Assembly (NCBI RefSeq): GCF_910593845.1
Contig: NZ_CAJVAS010000037.1
Location: forward strand, 1-60,442
Direction: 5' to 3'
DNA from: Paenibacillus solanacearum
Lineage (GTDB): Bacteria; Bacillota; Bacilli; Paenibacillales; NBRC-103111
Length of the DNA stretch: 60,442 nt
A program made the position numbers and the translations under genes. Below are positions 31,941-40,979 of the stretch, in pieces. Numbering within the stretch: position 1 is the first letter of the stretch; the number at the start of each line of letters is the position of its first letter. A model generated the notes under the pieces. It was not told where the DNA came from and ran no database searches. It worked only from the letters and a program-made list of their open reading frames with translations.

Positions 31941-33702
31941 GGCATTGACTCGGGATATAGATGGTATTCACAAGCCGTTGATTGCGCTTGGTTTTTTCAA
32001 GGTATGGAACTTATTATTCGGGCTTATCCCTTTGTTCTTGTATTCGTTTTTGGTGAATCGCGTTTTAGTGGATAAACATATGAACGAGCTTCCGCCTGTC
32101 ATTATCGGATATTTGGCTGTTTTCCTGTTTGCGACAATCGGGATCGGAGTCAGTAAGCGGTTTTCAAACCGGTTACTACTGAAATATGACCTAAGAATAA
32201 AGCATAAATTGCTGAAAAAGTATACCAGCCTAGATCATGATGTGTATAGCAAATACAGCACTGGCGACGTTAAGAGTCGGATCGAAAACGATTCTATTGT
32301 TGCCGGGAATTTTTTCACAACCCATATATTGGATTTTATTTACGGCGTCGTTTACGCGGTTACGCTGGCGGTTATTTTGCTAAGTTTCGACTGGCGGATT
32401 GCGCTGCTCAGCTTTATTTTTGTACCGATATCTTTTGTAACGGTTCATTTTTTGGGAGGAAAATCGAAGAAAGCCAAAGAGGAACTATGGAAATTGCAAA
32501 CAAAATATGAAACCTTTTTACACTCGAATTTTCAAAACTGGAAGGATGTCAAGATCAACAACCTTGAGGACGCGCAACTTGATGAATTAAACGGACATTA
32601 TAAAAAGATAAGGCCGATTTGGTTTCTAACCCAGCTCTATTCGCATCTGGGAGTTACCTATTCATGGTTCACGAAAAACTTCATTACCCAGTTGTTTATT
32701 TATTTTATCGGTGGATTATTCGTCATTAATGGTTATTCGCAAGTCGGTGTGCTGCTCGTGTTTATCAGCTTTTACGGGCAGTTTTTTGGGAATATAGAAA
32801 ACATTAGTAATTCCATCATAAACTTCAAGAATGATTCGGTGAATATCGAAAAGGTTATCGAGATACTGAATTTAGAAGCAGGTAATAAACCTTATCAGAA
32901 AATTAACGAAACAGATATTAATGTTGAAAACCTGAAATTTAAATATGAAGGAAACGATTCATTTGCTCTTGACGGGATTTCGTTTTCCGTGAGTAAAGGC
33001 GAACATCTGGCAATCGTCGGAGAAAGCGGCAGCGGCAAGTCTACCCTCGCTAAACTGTTAACAGGGAAAATTAAACCGCAAGGGGGTACTGTGCGCATTG
33101 GCAGCGTTGATCTACACACTGTGAACAGCGAGAGTGTGTCAGACAAAGTGAGTATCGTTGTGCAGGAGCCGGTTCTATTCAATATGACGATCAGAGAAAA
33201 CCTGTTGCTGGCAAAGGCCGACGCAACCGATGCGGAATTGATAGCGTGCTGCCGCAGAGCGAGTATTTATGACTTCATTGCAACCTTGCCCAATACATTG
33301 GATACGACCATTGGAGAAAAAGGTGTAAAACTTTCAGGGGGCCAGAGACAGCGCTTATGTATTGCCCGTGCGTTTTTACAGGACAGGGACATCATCATTT
33401 TTGATGAAAGCACCAGCGCTCTTGACAACGAAAATGAGAATGACATCATTGCAGAGCTCAAGAGCCTTTCATCGGGAAAGACCCTGATTTCCATTGCTCA
33501 CCGTTTATCTACTATTTTGGACTGCGACAAGGTCATGGTATTAAAAGAAGGTGCGATAGTAGCTTTGGATACCCATGAAAACCTGCGTAACAGAAACGAA
33601 ACCTATGATCTGCTTTTCCAAAATCAGTATACAGCATGTGGGCATGTTGTTGTAAAAAATACGGAGGACATGAAACCCTTTCACATGCTCGTGCATTTTT
33701 AG
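31918..33702 (+). CDS. ABC exporter half-transporter 2
   Basis: 594 residues from ATG 31918 (AGGAG eight bases before; an ATG at 31909 is too close to it). Membrane part in residues 15-300, ATPase with Walker A IVGESGSGKSTL, signature LSGGQRQRLCIAR, Walker B IIIFDESTSALD and H-loop ISIAHRLSTI. Walker B has the usual Glu in both subunits, so both sites may hydrolyse ATP. The last residues after LLFQNQY (KNTEDMKPFHMLVHF) look foreign: the DNA there encodes a nucleotidyltransferase scrap in another frame, so the native end was probably replaced. Confidence 0.88.
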   Translation: MNRWDTFKALTRDIDGIHKPLIALGFFKVWNLLFGLIPLFLYSFLVNRVLVDKHMNELPPVIIGYLAVFLFATIGIGVSKRFSNRLLLKYDLRIKHKLLKKYTSLDHDVYSKYSTGDVKSRIENDSIVAGNFFTTHILDFIYGVVYAVTLAVILLSFDWRIALLSFIFVPISFVTVHFLGGKSKKAKEELWKLQTKYETFLHSNFQNWKDVKINNLEDAQLDELNGHYKKIRPIWFLTQLYSHLGVTYSWFTKNFITQLFIYFIGGLFVINGYSQVGVLLVFISFYGQFFGNIENISNSIINFKNDSVNIEKVIEILNLEAGNKPYQKINETDINVENLKFKYEGNDSFALDGISFSVSKGEHLAIVGESGSGKSTLAKLLTGKIKPQGGTVRIGSVDLHTVNSESVSDKVSIVVQEPVLFNMTIRENLLLAKADATDAELIACCRRASIYDFIATLPNTLDTTIGEKGVKLSGGQRQRLCIARAFLQDRDIIIFDESTSALDNENENDIIAELKSLSSGKTLISIAHRLSTILDCDKVMVLKEGAIVALDTHENLRNRNETYDLLFQNQYTACGHVVVKNTEDMKPFHMLVHF

Positions 33703-33782
33703 CTAACCATGGTTTTGATTGGTATATCTGTGGCGGTGGCGCAATCGATGTATTTCTACCCCTTGAACCTTACGCAACGTAA
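33666..33782 (+). pseudogene. Nucleotidyltransferase scrap overlapping the exporter gene's end
   Basis: In a different frame from the exporter gene: GHETLSHARAFLANHGFDWY then ICGGGAIDVFLPLEPYAT and stop. WYICGGGAIDVFL matches the start of aminoglycoside-type or GrpB-linked nucleotidyltransferases (xWxICGGxAIDxFL). Only about 38 residues are left, without a start. Confidence 0.55.
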
Positions 33783-33869
33783 TGATTTAAAGTGAACGTA
33801 ACAGCAGGACAAACTACAGGACAACGGCCAGTCGAACAAAATAAATTCGAAATCAGAGGAGAACCGGAC

Positions 33870-34439
33870 ATGAGAAAACTCGTATTATTCATGCATGTGT
33901 CGCTGGATGGGTATGCGTCAGATTCGAATGGAGGACTGGATTGGATTCCGTACAACGAGGAATTAGAGAAATACGCCGAGGAGGTCGTAGCCGAAGTCGG
34001 CTCTCCCGTTTACGGACGTACGACGTATCAGATGATGGAGAGCTACTGGCCCACGATGCTGGATGATCCTAATGCGTCGAGGCACGATATGGAGCATGCT
34101 AAATGGATACAGGATGTTAAGAAGATCGTCATTTCCGGCACAATGGACAAGACGGAATGGAACAATACGTTGCTGATTAAGGACAAAATCGCAGAGGAAA
34201 TCAAGGCGCTCAAGGAGCAGCCTGGCAAAAATCTCGTTATCTTCGGCAGCCCGGGGGCTGCGAAGACGCTGCTTGAGCTCGGCCTGATCGACGAATTCCT
34301 GCTAACGATCTGTCCAGTCGTCCTGGGCAGCGGAAAAACGGTATTCGACGGCAGCGTCGAGAAAATCAGGCTCAAGCTGCTGTCCAGCCGAGCGCTCAAG
34401 TCGGGCATTATCGCGACCCGCTATGAGTTGGAGAAATAG
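33870..34439 (+). CDS. Dihydrofolate reductase family protein (RibD C-terminal fold)
   Basis: 189 residues from ATG 33870; GAGGAG lies nine bases upstream. The RibD_C-type NADPH-binding fold is shown by LVLFMHVSLDGYASDSNGGL, PVYGRTTYQMMESYWP and VIFGSPGAAKTLLELGLIDE, with VVLGSGKTVFDG near the end. Such proteins (YwjB/YyaP group) are stand-alone reductases of unknown substrate; the DNA gives no riboflavin context. Repeat unit K with a clear terminator follows 26 bases after the stop. Confidence 0.85.
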   Translation: MRKLVLFMHVSLDGYASDSNGGLDWIPYNEELEKYAEEVVAEVGSPVYGRTTYQMMESYWPTMLDDPNASRHDMEHAKWIQDVKKIVISGTMDKTEWNNTLLIKDKIAEEIKALKEQPGKNLVIFGSPGAAKTLLELGLIDEFLLTICPVVLGSGKTVFDGSVEKIRLKLLSSRALKSGIIATRYELEK

Positions 34440-34465
34440 TCGCGCCGTACAAGGTGAACCGCTCG

Positions 34466-34535
34466 AACGGGAAACGATAGTTGAAAAAAGCAGACTGCCG
34501 CGGCGGTCTGCTTTTTTCATTAAAACAACTGACAG
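34466..34535 (-). repeat. Dispersed hairpin repeat, unit K (complete, inverted), acting as terminator
   Basis: Read on the plus strand: AACGGGAAACGATAGTT (right arm, reverse), hairpin GCAGACTGCC/GGCGGTCTGC around CGC(G), TTTTTT, then AACAACTGACAG (left arm, reverse). It follows the plus-strand reductase gene, while the units at 1-13 kb follow minus-strand genes, so orientation relative to the gene is conserved. Confidence 0.75.
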
Positions 34536-34627
34536 AATAGGCTCAAAAGGATAATACCGTTGAATGTTAGTGAAGAATTAACGGACTCCGCTTACATCCG
34601 GGTCATGGACCGGCGTTTTACGACGGT

Positions 34628-36013
34628 TTAAATGATTGCTTTTTGAGCAAGCAGCCTTTCCTGCAACTGCCCTACATTAATGCCGCGCGTCGCTACATTT
34701 TGTTCCGCTGCCATAGCAGCGGCGACACCTGCCGCTTGCCCGATTGCCATGCAGTGGGATTGTACCCGCGTGGAAGCGAGCGCTTCATGCGTTGCCGAGA
34801 TGCAGCGCCCGGCAACGAGCAGGTTATCCACATCCACCGGAAGCAAGCATCGATACGGAATATCATAAGCATCGTCGAGTTCCGTCCATACATTCGTATG
34901 GTCGTGCGGGCTATGAATGTCGACCGGGAAGCAGCCCTTGGCAATGCTGTCAACGAATTTGGCACCGTGGAGTACATCCTCCTGGGTCAGAACATAATCG
35001 CCGATGATCCGTCGCGTCTCGCGTACACCTACCCGGGAAGCGGCGCTTGATAAGGAAGCCCGATCGAATCCAGGCAAGTATTTGCGGGCAAACGCGACCA
35101 CCGACATAACTTGCTGACGCAGGTCGATCTCCGCACGAATCAGCTCCTGATTATTCGTTCCATCGATGCGGTTGACGCGGGTTGCGTTAAAGAGCACATC
35201 GCCGTCCCGATAGTCGGAGAACAGGGTCAGCCGTTCGCGGCCAACGTTCAGCTCTCCTCTTTCCTTGGCTTCGGCAACCGCCCGGTTGAAGCCGCTAAGC
35301 GCTACCATGCGCTTCGCAAAGTGAGCCGGCAAGTTCGACGGGAGTATGGGATACGTTACCCACACCAGCTCATCGCGGTGCTCCAGTGTGTAGTCGATGA
35401 ACTTGTCCAGATCGACATAGCTCATTTTGAAAAGCGACGACACCGGCTGTGCCAATCCGTCTTGTCTGCGCCCGTACTCATAGCTGGCCCCAGCCGATAC
35501 CGCGATATCCCCGTCGCCGGTTGCATCGATATACTGCTTGGCACGGATGATATCTCTGGATGACTTGCTGCGAATGCCGATTCCTTCTACCTTGCCGTTC
35601 TTGGCGTAAACCTCATCCACATACGTATTGAGCAGCAGCTTGACTCCAGCCTCAAGGACGAGCTTGTTTAGAACAAATTTCAAAATTTCAGCGTCAAACG
35701 GAGTAATATAACCGCCGGTTCCCTGCGTGGAACCCGGCTTGTCGTATGGGCACTTGACCGTACCCGTTGAGCCCTCATATGCAACCAATTCATCCACAAC
35801 ATCCTGGAATATTCCGCGGATCACTTGACGGTCTTGAAAATAATTCGTCATCCATGGACCAACCAAACTGCCGGTCCCGGCTCCTCCTAGAAATGAGCTA
35901 GGCTCAATCAGAACCGTACTGGCGCCGGTGCGAGCCGAGGCAATTGCAGCAGCGATCCCCGCAGGACCTCCGCCGATAACGGCGACTTCATAATCGTAAA
36001 CTGAAGTATTCAT
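34628..36013 (-). CDS. FAD-dependent oxidoreductase (FAD_oxidored family)
   Basis: 461 residues from ATG 36013; GGAGGTG lies nine bases upstream. Residues 6-35 hold the dinucleotide-binding VAVIGGGPAGIAAAIASART, then the family's LIEPSSFLGGAGTGSLVGPW; the FAD-contact end is LLVAGRCISATHEALASTRV, then CMAIGQAAGVAAAMA. Members are poorly characterised and often adjoin sugar uptake genes. It follows the binding-protein gene by 17 bases in one operon with the permeases, so it probably oxidises the imported compound. Confidence 0.85.
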   Translation of the reverse strand: MNTSVYDYEVAVIGGGPAGIAAAIASARTGASTVLIEPSSFLGGAGTGSLVGPWMTNYFQDRQVIRGIFQDVVDELVAYEGSTGTVKCPYDKPGSTQGTGGYITPFDAEILKFVLNKLVLEAGVKLLLNTYVDEVYAKNGKVEGIGIRSKSSRDIIRAKQYIDATGDGDIAVSAGASYEYGRRQDGLAQPVSSLFKMSYVDLDKFIDYTLEHRDELVWVTYPILPSNLPAHFAKRMVALSGFNRAVAEAKERGELNVGRERLTLFSDYRDGDVLFNATRVNRIDGTNNQELIRAEIDLRQQVMSVVAFARKYLPGFDRASLSSAASRVGVRETRRIIGDYVLTQEDVLHGAKFVDSIAKGCFPVDIHSPHDHTNVWTELDDAYDIPYRCLLPVDVDNLLVAGRCISATHEALASTRVQSHCMAIGQAAGVAAAMAAEQNVATRGINVGQLQERLLAQKAII

Positions 36014-36030
36014 ACGGAATGACACCTCCA

Positions 36031-37386
36031 TTATTTTTTAGCCAAAATATCATCGGCGCGCTTCTTCATATTTCCAACCGCATCCGCGGTGCTTTTATCA
36101 CCGATCAGCGCACGTTCGCCTTCCTCATCAACAATTTTCTGAATTTCGGCAAGGTTTTTGAACTCCGTATCATTGACATACTCTACGTCCGCGAATGCTA
36201 CCCGTTTGAACGACTCAACGTCAAACAGTTTTTCGGGATTGTCGCCGAGCACAAGCTTGGCTACTTTTTCTTTGTCTACTTTTTTCCATGCCGGAACGCG
36301 CCCGCTGGAAATGAGCGGTTCATTCCCTTCCGTCACGTACCATTTCAGGAATTCCCAAGCCGCCTCTTTCTTCGAGGAGTTGGCGTTGATCGTAACGAAG
36401 TCCAGGTAGCCTGTGCCGCCGCCGATAAATTTGCTGTTCGACGTCATTTTTGGCGTAGGAGCAAACGCAGTGACAAAATCATGCGGGAAGTCCTTCGTAT
36501 TTTTGATGCTGCGGATGCCTGCTGTGCCGTTCCAAACCATCGCGGTTTTGCCGGATAGGAATAGGCTTGTGCCCTGAAGCTTGGACGTTTTGGCTTCTGC
36601 GTAAGGAGGCTGCACTTTTAAGTTGCGCTCCATATCGACCATTGTGTCCAAGTACGACTTGAACACCGGATTGTCGAGATTACTCGTTTGGGCATCTTTG
36701 TAAAACGCGTTCGGACCAAGCTCGGTTTTTACCGTTTTGTCCATCCACTCATAAATTTTCGGCTCCAAGTTGCCCACGAAGGAACCCCATCGCTTATCGT
36801 TGCCCTGGCCTTTCGTCAGCTTCACCGCATAATCTTTATATTGGTCCCAGGTCCAGTCCGTAGGAATCGGCAGCTTAGCTTCATCCAGGTAAGATTTATT
36901 GATGGAAACAAAATCGTTCAAAATGATCGCCGGGATATAATAGGATTTGTTATTAAACTTTGTAATCGCTTTATCACCGAAGTTATCCTTAATGTCGAAC
37001 TGAGCTTGGGCAATATATGAATCCAGCGGCTCCACCAAATTGGCGTTGATCCGCTTTACCAGCTTGTCCATTCGGTAGTTTACGAACACGTCGACTTCGC
37101 CGCCTGCGATTAGCGATGTTTCGAGTTTGGTATTACCGGATTCGTCATTGACAAACCGAACATATTCGACTTGAATGTCAGGATGAGCTTTATTCCAGTT
37201 CTCAACAGCCTGTTTCGGTCCGCTCTCTTCCGGAACCGCCCCCCAAAATTTCAGCTTCACGACTTTGCCTGAAGCCCCGTTACTGCCGGCTTTGTCTGCC
37301 GCTGGGTCCGAGCCGCAACCGACTAGCCCCATTGCCGCGAGACTTACTGTTAGAATAATACCCACCTTACGTTGATGATTCATCAT
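36031..37386 (-). CDS. ABC transporter sugar-binding lipoprotein (family 1)
   Basis: 451 residues. Lipobox MGLVGC makes Cys24 the lipid-anchored residue. Family 1 pattern: VVKLKFWGAVPEESGPKQAV, LIAGGEVDVFVNYRMDKLVK, and IGGGTGYLDFVTINANSSKK, then AAWEFLKWYVTEG. It supplies ligand to the two permeases upstream; the ATPase would be a shared MsmX-type protein encoded elsewhere. Start ATG 37386 or the next codon; GAGG lies upstream. Confidence 0.9.
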   Translation of the reverse strand: MMNHQRKVGIILTVSLAAMGLVGCGSDPAADKAGSNGASGKVVKLKFWGAVPEESGPKQAVENWNKAHPDIQVEYVRFVNDESGNTKLETSLIAGGEVDVFVNYRMDKLVKRINANLVEPLDSYIAQAQFDIKDNFGDKAITKFNNKSYYIPAIILNDFVSINKSYLDEAKLPIPTDWTWDQYKDYAVKLTKGQGNDKRWGSFVGNLEPKIYEWMDKTVKTELGPNAFYKDAQTSNLDNPVFKSYLDTMVDMERNLKVQPPYAEAKTSKLQGTSLFLSGKTAMVWNGTAGIRSIKNTKDFPHDFVTAFAPTPKMTSNSKFIGGGTGYLDFVTINANSSKKEAAWEFLKWYVTEGNEPLISSGRVPAWKKVDKEKVAKLVLGDNPEKLFDVESFKRVAFADVEYVNDTEFKNLAEIQKIVDEEGERALIGDKSTADAVGNMKKRADDILAKK

Positions 37387-37440
37387 TTCTCATACCTCGC
37401 TTCTTGTATTTGTAATTTAAATGTATAGAAGGAAAAAGAA

Positions 37441-38274
37441 TTATCCTTTCACCCCGGAGGATGCCACACCTTGAATAAACCAGCGCTGACCGAATAAAAA
37501 TACCGCGATGACGGGTAAAATAGAGCTGACTGCCGCAGCCATCATTTGCGGATAGTTTGTGCCGGAATCATCGACAAAATTAGTTAGGCCAAGCGGAACA
37601 GTAAACAATTTCTTACTTGTTATAAAAACAAGCGGATTGACGAATTCATTCCAGTTCCATGTGAAGCTAAGGATGACCAAGGAAACCAGCGCGGGCTTGG
37701 ACAAAGGGATAAAGATACGCGTCCAGATTTGAAAATGGTTGGCGCCCTCCATTTTGGCCGCCTCGGAGAAATCGCCGGGTATCGTCAAATAAGTTTGGCG
37801 AAGCAGGAAAATGCCGATCGCCGTAAAGATTCCAGGCAATATCAATGCCCAGTGCGAATTATAGAGACCGAGATAATTGAATAAAATAAATCTCGGAATG
37901 AGCGTTACTTGATCAGGAACCATCATCGTTGCCAAGAAAATGAGAAAAACAAAGTTTTTGCCTTTGAATTCAAAGCGGGCAAAGCCGTAAGCAGTGGCAG
38001 AGCTGATCAGCACGGCGCCGATCACCGAAAGCACCGTTACTTTAATGGAATTGAAATAGTAGAGACCGAATGGATGGGACCCGAGCCATATATCTTTATA
38101 GTTATTCCATTGAATCTTGGCGGGTATCCAAATCATCGGATCATGAAATACGTCGATTTGCTTTTTCAACGATGTCGACAGCATCCAGAGAAACGGCAAC
38201 AGCATTGTAGCCGCCACAGCCACCAGCAATAATGTCGTGAACAGCTTCAGCCCATTGCTTTTGAGCCACGTCAT
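37441..38274 (-). CDS. Carbohydrate ABC transporter permease (MalG-like)
   Basis: 277 residues; GGAGGAG before the ATG. Six membrane segments, with the ATPase-contact EAA loop EAAKMEGANHFQIWTRIFIP at about residues 178-197. This is the carbohydrate CUT1 inner permease type. It follows the other permease by 15 bases. Confidence 0.92.
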   Translation of the reverse strand: MTWLKSNGLKLFTTLLLVAVAATMLLPFLWMLSTSLKKQIDVFHDPMIWIPAKIQWNNYKDIWLGSHPFGLYYFNSIKVTVLSVIGAVLISSATAYGFARFEFKGKNFVFLIFLATMMVPDQVTLIPRFILFNYLGLYNSHWALILPGIFTAIGIFLLRQTYLTIPGDFSEAAKMEGANHFQIWTRIFIPLSKPALVSLVILSFTWNWNEFVNPLVFITSKKLFTVPLGLTNFVDDSGTNYPQMMAAAVSSILPVIAVFLFGQRWFIQGVASSGVKG

Positions 38275-38289
38275 GCTTGTCTCCTCCTT

Positions 38290-39174
38290 CTAGTAATTCA
38301 CCCAACGTTTTTGCCCAATCCACTGTATGATCGTGATCATAAATATAATCAACGTCAAGATCCAAGCCATCGCTGACGCATAACCCATTTTGTAAAAGCT
38401 AAAGCCGGTCTGATAAATATAGAAAGTTACGACCGAAGTGGAAGTACCCGGCCCTCCCTGCGTCATCATGAAGATGGCGGCAAATACTTGGAAGGAATGA
38501 ATGATGCAAGTAATCAGGACAAAAAACGTTGTCGGCGACAAAAGCGGGATCGTCACACTGAAAAACTGTTTGACTTTACCGGCTCCGTCGATGCTGGCCG
38601 CCTCATACAAATCTTTCGGTATGCTTTGCAGCCCGGCCAAATAAATGACCATATTATAGCCGATTGCCGCCCATACGCTCATAATGATAATGGCTGCCAA
38701 AGCCCATTTCGGATCGGAGAGCCAGCCAGGCGGGTTTTCGATGCCAAATCCGCGGAGCGCTTGGTTAATCGGACCTTGACTTGGAGAGTACAAGAGCGCC
38801 CATACCAGCGACACAGCAACGATGCTTGAGACATACGGCATGAAAATAATCATGCGCAGCGGCGTTTTGAAGAATGCGCCATGATTTAGCCCTACGGCGG
38901 TCAGCAGTGAAAATATCATGATACACGGAACGGTCGTCACGGCAAATATTAAATTGTTCTTAAGACTGTCCGTAAACCACGGATCAGACCACATCTCTGT
39001 ATAATTATGAAAGCCTGTAAACCGGATGCCTTTGAGTCCCTCCATAAAGTTCCAGTCCGTAAAGGAGATGACTAAGGAAAATAGGATTGGAATCACCGTC
39101 AATAGTCCGAATCCGATGATTGCCGGCATAATAAATAGCCACCCTGTAAACGCTTCCTTTTTATACGCGTTCAT
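38290..39174 (-). CDS. Carbohydrate ABC transporter permease (MalF-like)
   Basis: 294 residues; first segment ITVIPILF type after FIMPAIIGFGLLTVIP. EAA loop YEAASIDGAGKVKQFFSVTI at about residues 192-211. It heads the transport operon, 251 bases downstream of the response-regulator gene, with its own upstream region. Confidence 0.92.
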   Translation of the reverse strand: MNAYKKEAFTGWLFIMPAIIGFGLLTVIPILFSLVISFTDWNFMEGLKGIRFTGFHNYTEMWSDPWFTDSLKNNLIFAVTTVPCIMIFSLLTAVGLNHGAFFKTPLRMIIFMPYVSSIVAVSLVWALLYSPSQGPINQALRGFGIENPPGWLSDPKWALAAIIIMSVWAAIGYNMVIYLAGLQSIPKDLYEAASIDGAGKVKQFFSVTIPLLSPTTFFVLITCIIHSFQVFAAIFMMTQGGPGTSTSVVTFYIYQTGFSFYKMGYASAMAWILTLIIFMITIIQWIGQKRWVNY

Positions 39175-39288
39175 AAACTGCCCCCTTTCTGCTTACTCGT
39201 GCTGTGGTCTTGACGTCTCTTATCGTAAACCATGGGGCTTCCGGGTTAAACCAACAATCATTTGAAAAAAGGATACGAAAGTATGAAA

Positions 39289-39303
39289 GTAAACCGTTTT
39301 CAA
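39289..39303 (-). promoter_or_regulatory. Possible catabolite-response element before the transport operon
   Basis: On the minus strand TTGAAAACGGTTTAC fits 13 of 15 positions of the CcpA site WTGNAANCGNWWNCA; the last two positions fail. It lies about 115 bases before the first permease start. Confidence 0.3.
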
Positions 39304-39364
39304 TTCATTTCAGTTGAAATCGGATACATATCTTTGAGTACAAGACACGATTCTACGAAAAACA

Positions 39365-39417
39365 AAAAATCACATTGATCCCTTCTTAGCAGGTCAAGTG
39401 ATTTTTATATGTTCCAT
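39365..39417 (-). terminator. Terminator of the two-component operon
   Basis: On the minus strand AAAAATCACTTGA pairs with TCAATGTGATTTTTT across a 15-base loop, right after the response-regulator stop at 39426. Confidence 0.75.
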
Positions 39418-39425
39418 GGATGAAG

Positions 39426-40979
39426 TTATTTGCCGGAGGCCGTGTACTGAATAGGTGTGCAGCCAGTGTACTTTTTAAAAATTTTTGAGAAGTACTTTGG
39501 ATTGTCAATACCGACACGTTCCCCTACTTCAAACCAATCCATTTTTCTGCCGCGGAGCAGCTCCTTTGCCTTCTCAACGCGAATTTCCTGAAGATATTGG
39601 GAAAATGTTTTGCCAACTTCCTTTGTAAACAGATTGCTGAAATAGTTCTCGCTCAGATTGACAACATGCGCTACGTCCTGAATCCGAATCTGTTCGGCAT
39701 AATGCATTTTGATATAATCGATGGCTCGCTGTATTTCGTGCCGGTGATGAGCGTTTTTTTTGAACGCAACCAACATTTCCCTAGCGAGCTGATGCAGTTG
39801 ATAGCACCATGCGCGAAGCTCAAGGTAGGTTCCGCGGGAGTGGACTTGCTCAAACATGGATTCCGACAGCATGCCGGCCGGAACTTGTCCTCCCCAATCC
39901 TTAAGGAGTAGAATGACTGACGATACCCACGCATGAACCGCATCAACAACTTCGGTGACAGTTACATCCTCCACTACGGTTGCAGGAAAAAGCGTCTGAA
40001 ACGCTTTCTCGGACGCTTCGTCGTCATGCCCTTCCAAATGAAGCAAATACTTTTTGAAATCTCCCATTTCCATAAACTGCGAGTGCCGGTCGGAATATGC
40101 GGATGGATCCGAATCATATGCATACACGCCATAGCCCCGGTAAAATACGAGTCGAAGGGCAGCTTGCGCCTCTCGGTACGCTACCATCCGTTCCGACGCC
40201 CGATGAAAGGTGCGGCTGACGCCGCAGCTAAAGGTGTCGCCGCATGCATGCCGTATGGCGGTCATCCGGGAGCGAATTTCAGAATCGGGAGTAGCATCAT
40301 TCGGCATGCGGAATAACAGCGTCCATCCGGAGGAGCCTTCGTATATAAACATACAAGCAACAGCTTCGTCCTGTTCTAGGAACGTCTTCAGCTGCACGTG
40401 CAGCTCGTTGAACTTGACGCTTGTCCCCGCATGGCTTTGGTTTCTTTCCAGCACAGCGACGACATGCCTGCTCCCGGATTTTATGGCTCCATCATACACT
40501 TCATTCGGCGTCCCCTGCAGCCAATCAAGCCAATCTTCCCGCATCACCTTCCATGGCGATTCTACATCGGCTTTTTCGGCCGTCATGGCGGAATTTTTCG
40601 GTTCAAGCGCCGCTTTGATTTTGAGCACCGATTGGAGCAGCTCGTCGGGATCCATGCGAAATTTGTTCATATAGTCTACGGCACCCAGCTTCAGCGCTTC
40701 GCGAACGGTCGGGAAATCCTCTAGTACGCTCAGGATGACAAACCGAATATGCGGAAATTGTTCCCGCACTTCTTTCATCATTTGCAAGCCGTCCATATGA
40801 GGCATCCGAATATCTGTCAAGACCAGCTCCGGCTGTACGGTACGAATCAGCTCCAGGCCCCTTCGGCCATCCGCCGCTTCGCCGGCAATTTCAATCTCGT
40901 GGCTTTCCCAATCCACGCTGGAGATGACGCCTTTGCGCACAAAAACTTCGTCATCAATTACGACCATCTTCACCTTCAT
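39426..40979 (-). CDS. AraC-type response regulator (YesN-like)
   Basis: 517 residues from ATG 40979, two bases after GGGGAGG. Receiver in residues 1-120 with phosphorylation site Asp56 (LVLTDIRMPHMDGLQMMKEV). A long middle part of about 280 residues has no recognised domain. The C-terminal AraC pair is IRIQDVAHVVNLSENYFSNL and VGERVGIDNPKYFSKIFKKY. The start overlaps the kinase gene's end by 26 bases, so the pair is translationally coupled. It most likely activates the transport operon downstream. Confidence 0.92.
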   Translation of the reverse strand: MKVKMVVIDDEVFVRKGVISSVDWESHEIEIAGEAADGRRGLELIRTVQPELVLTDIRMPHMDGLQMMKEVREQFPHIRFVILSVLEDFPTVREALKLGAVDYMNKFRMDPDELLQSVLKIKAALEPKNSAMTAEKADVESPWKVMREDWLDWLQGTPNEVYDGAIKSGSRHVVAVLERNQSHAGTSVKFNELHVQLKTFLEQDEAVACMFIYEGSSGWTLLFRMPNDATPDSEIRSRMTAIRHACGDTFSCGVSRTFHRASERMVAYREAQAALRLVFYRGYGVYAYDSDPSAYSDRHSQFMEMGDFKKYLLHLEGHDDEASEKAFQTLFPATVVEDVTVTEVVDAVHAWVSSVILLLKDWGGQVPAGMLSESMFEQVHSRGTYLELRAWCYQLHQLAREMLVAFKKNAHHRHEIQRAIDYIKMHYAEQIRIQDVAHVVNLSENYFSNLFTKEVGKTFSQYLQEIRVEKAKELLRGRKMDWFEVGERVGIDNPKYFSKIFKKYTGCTPIQYTASGK

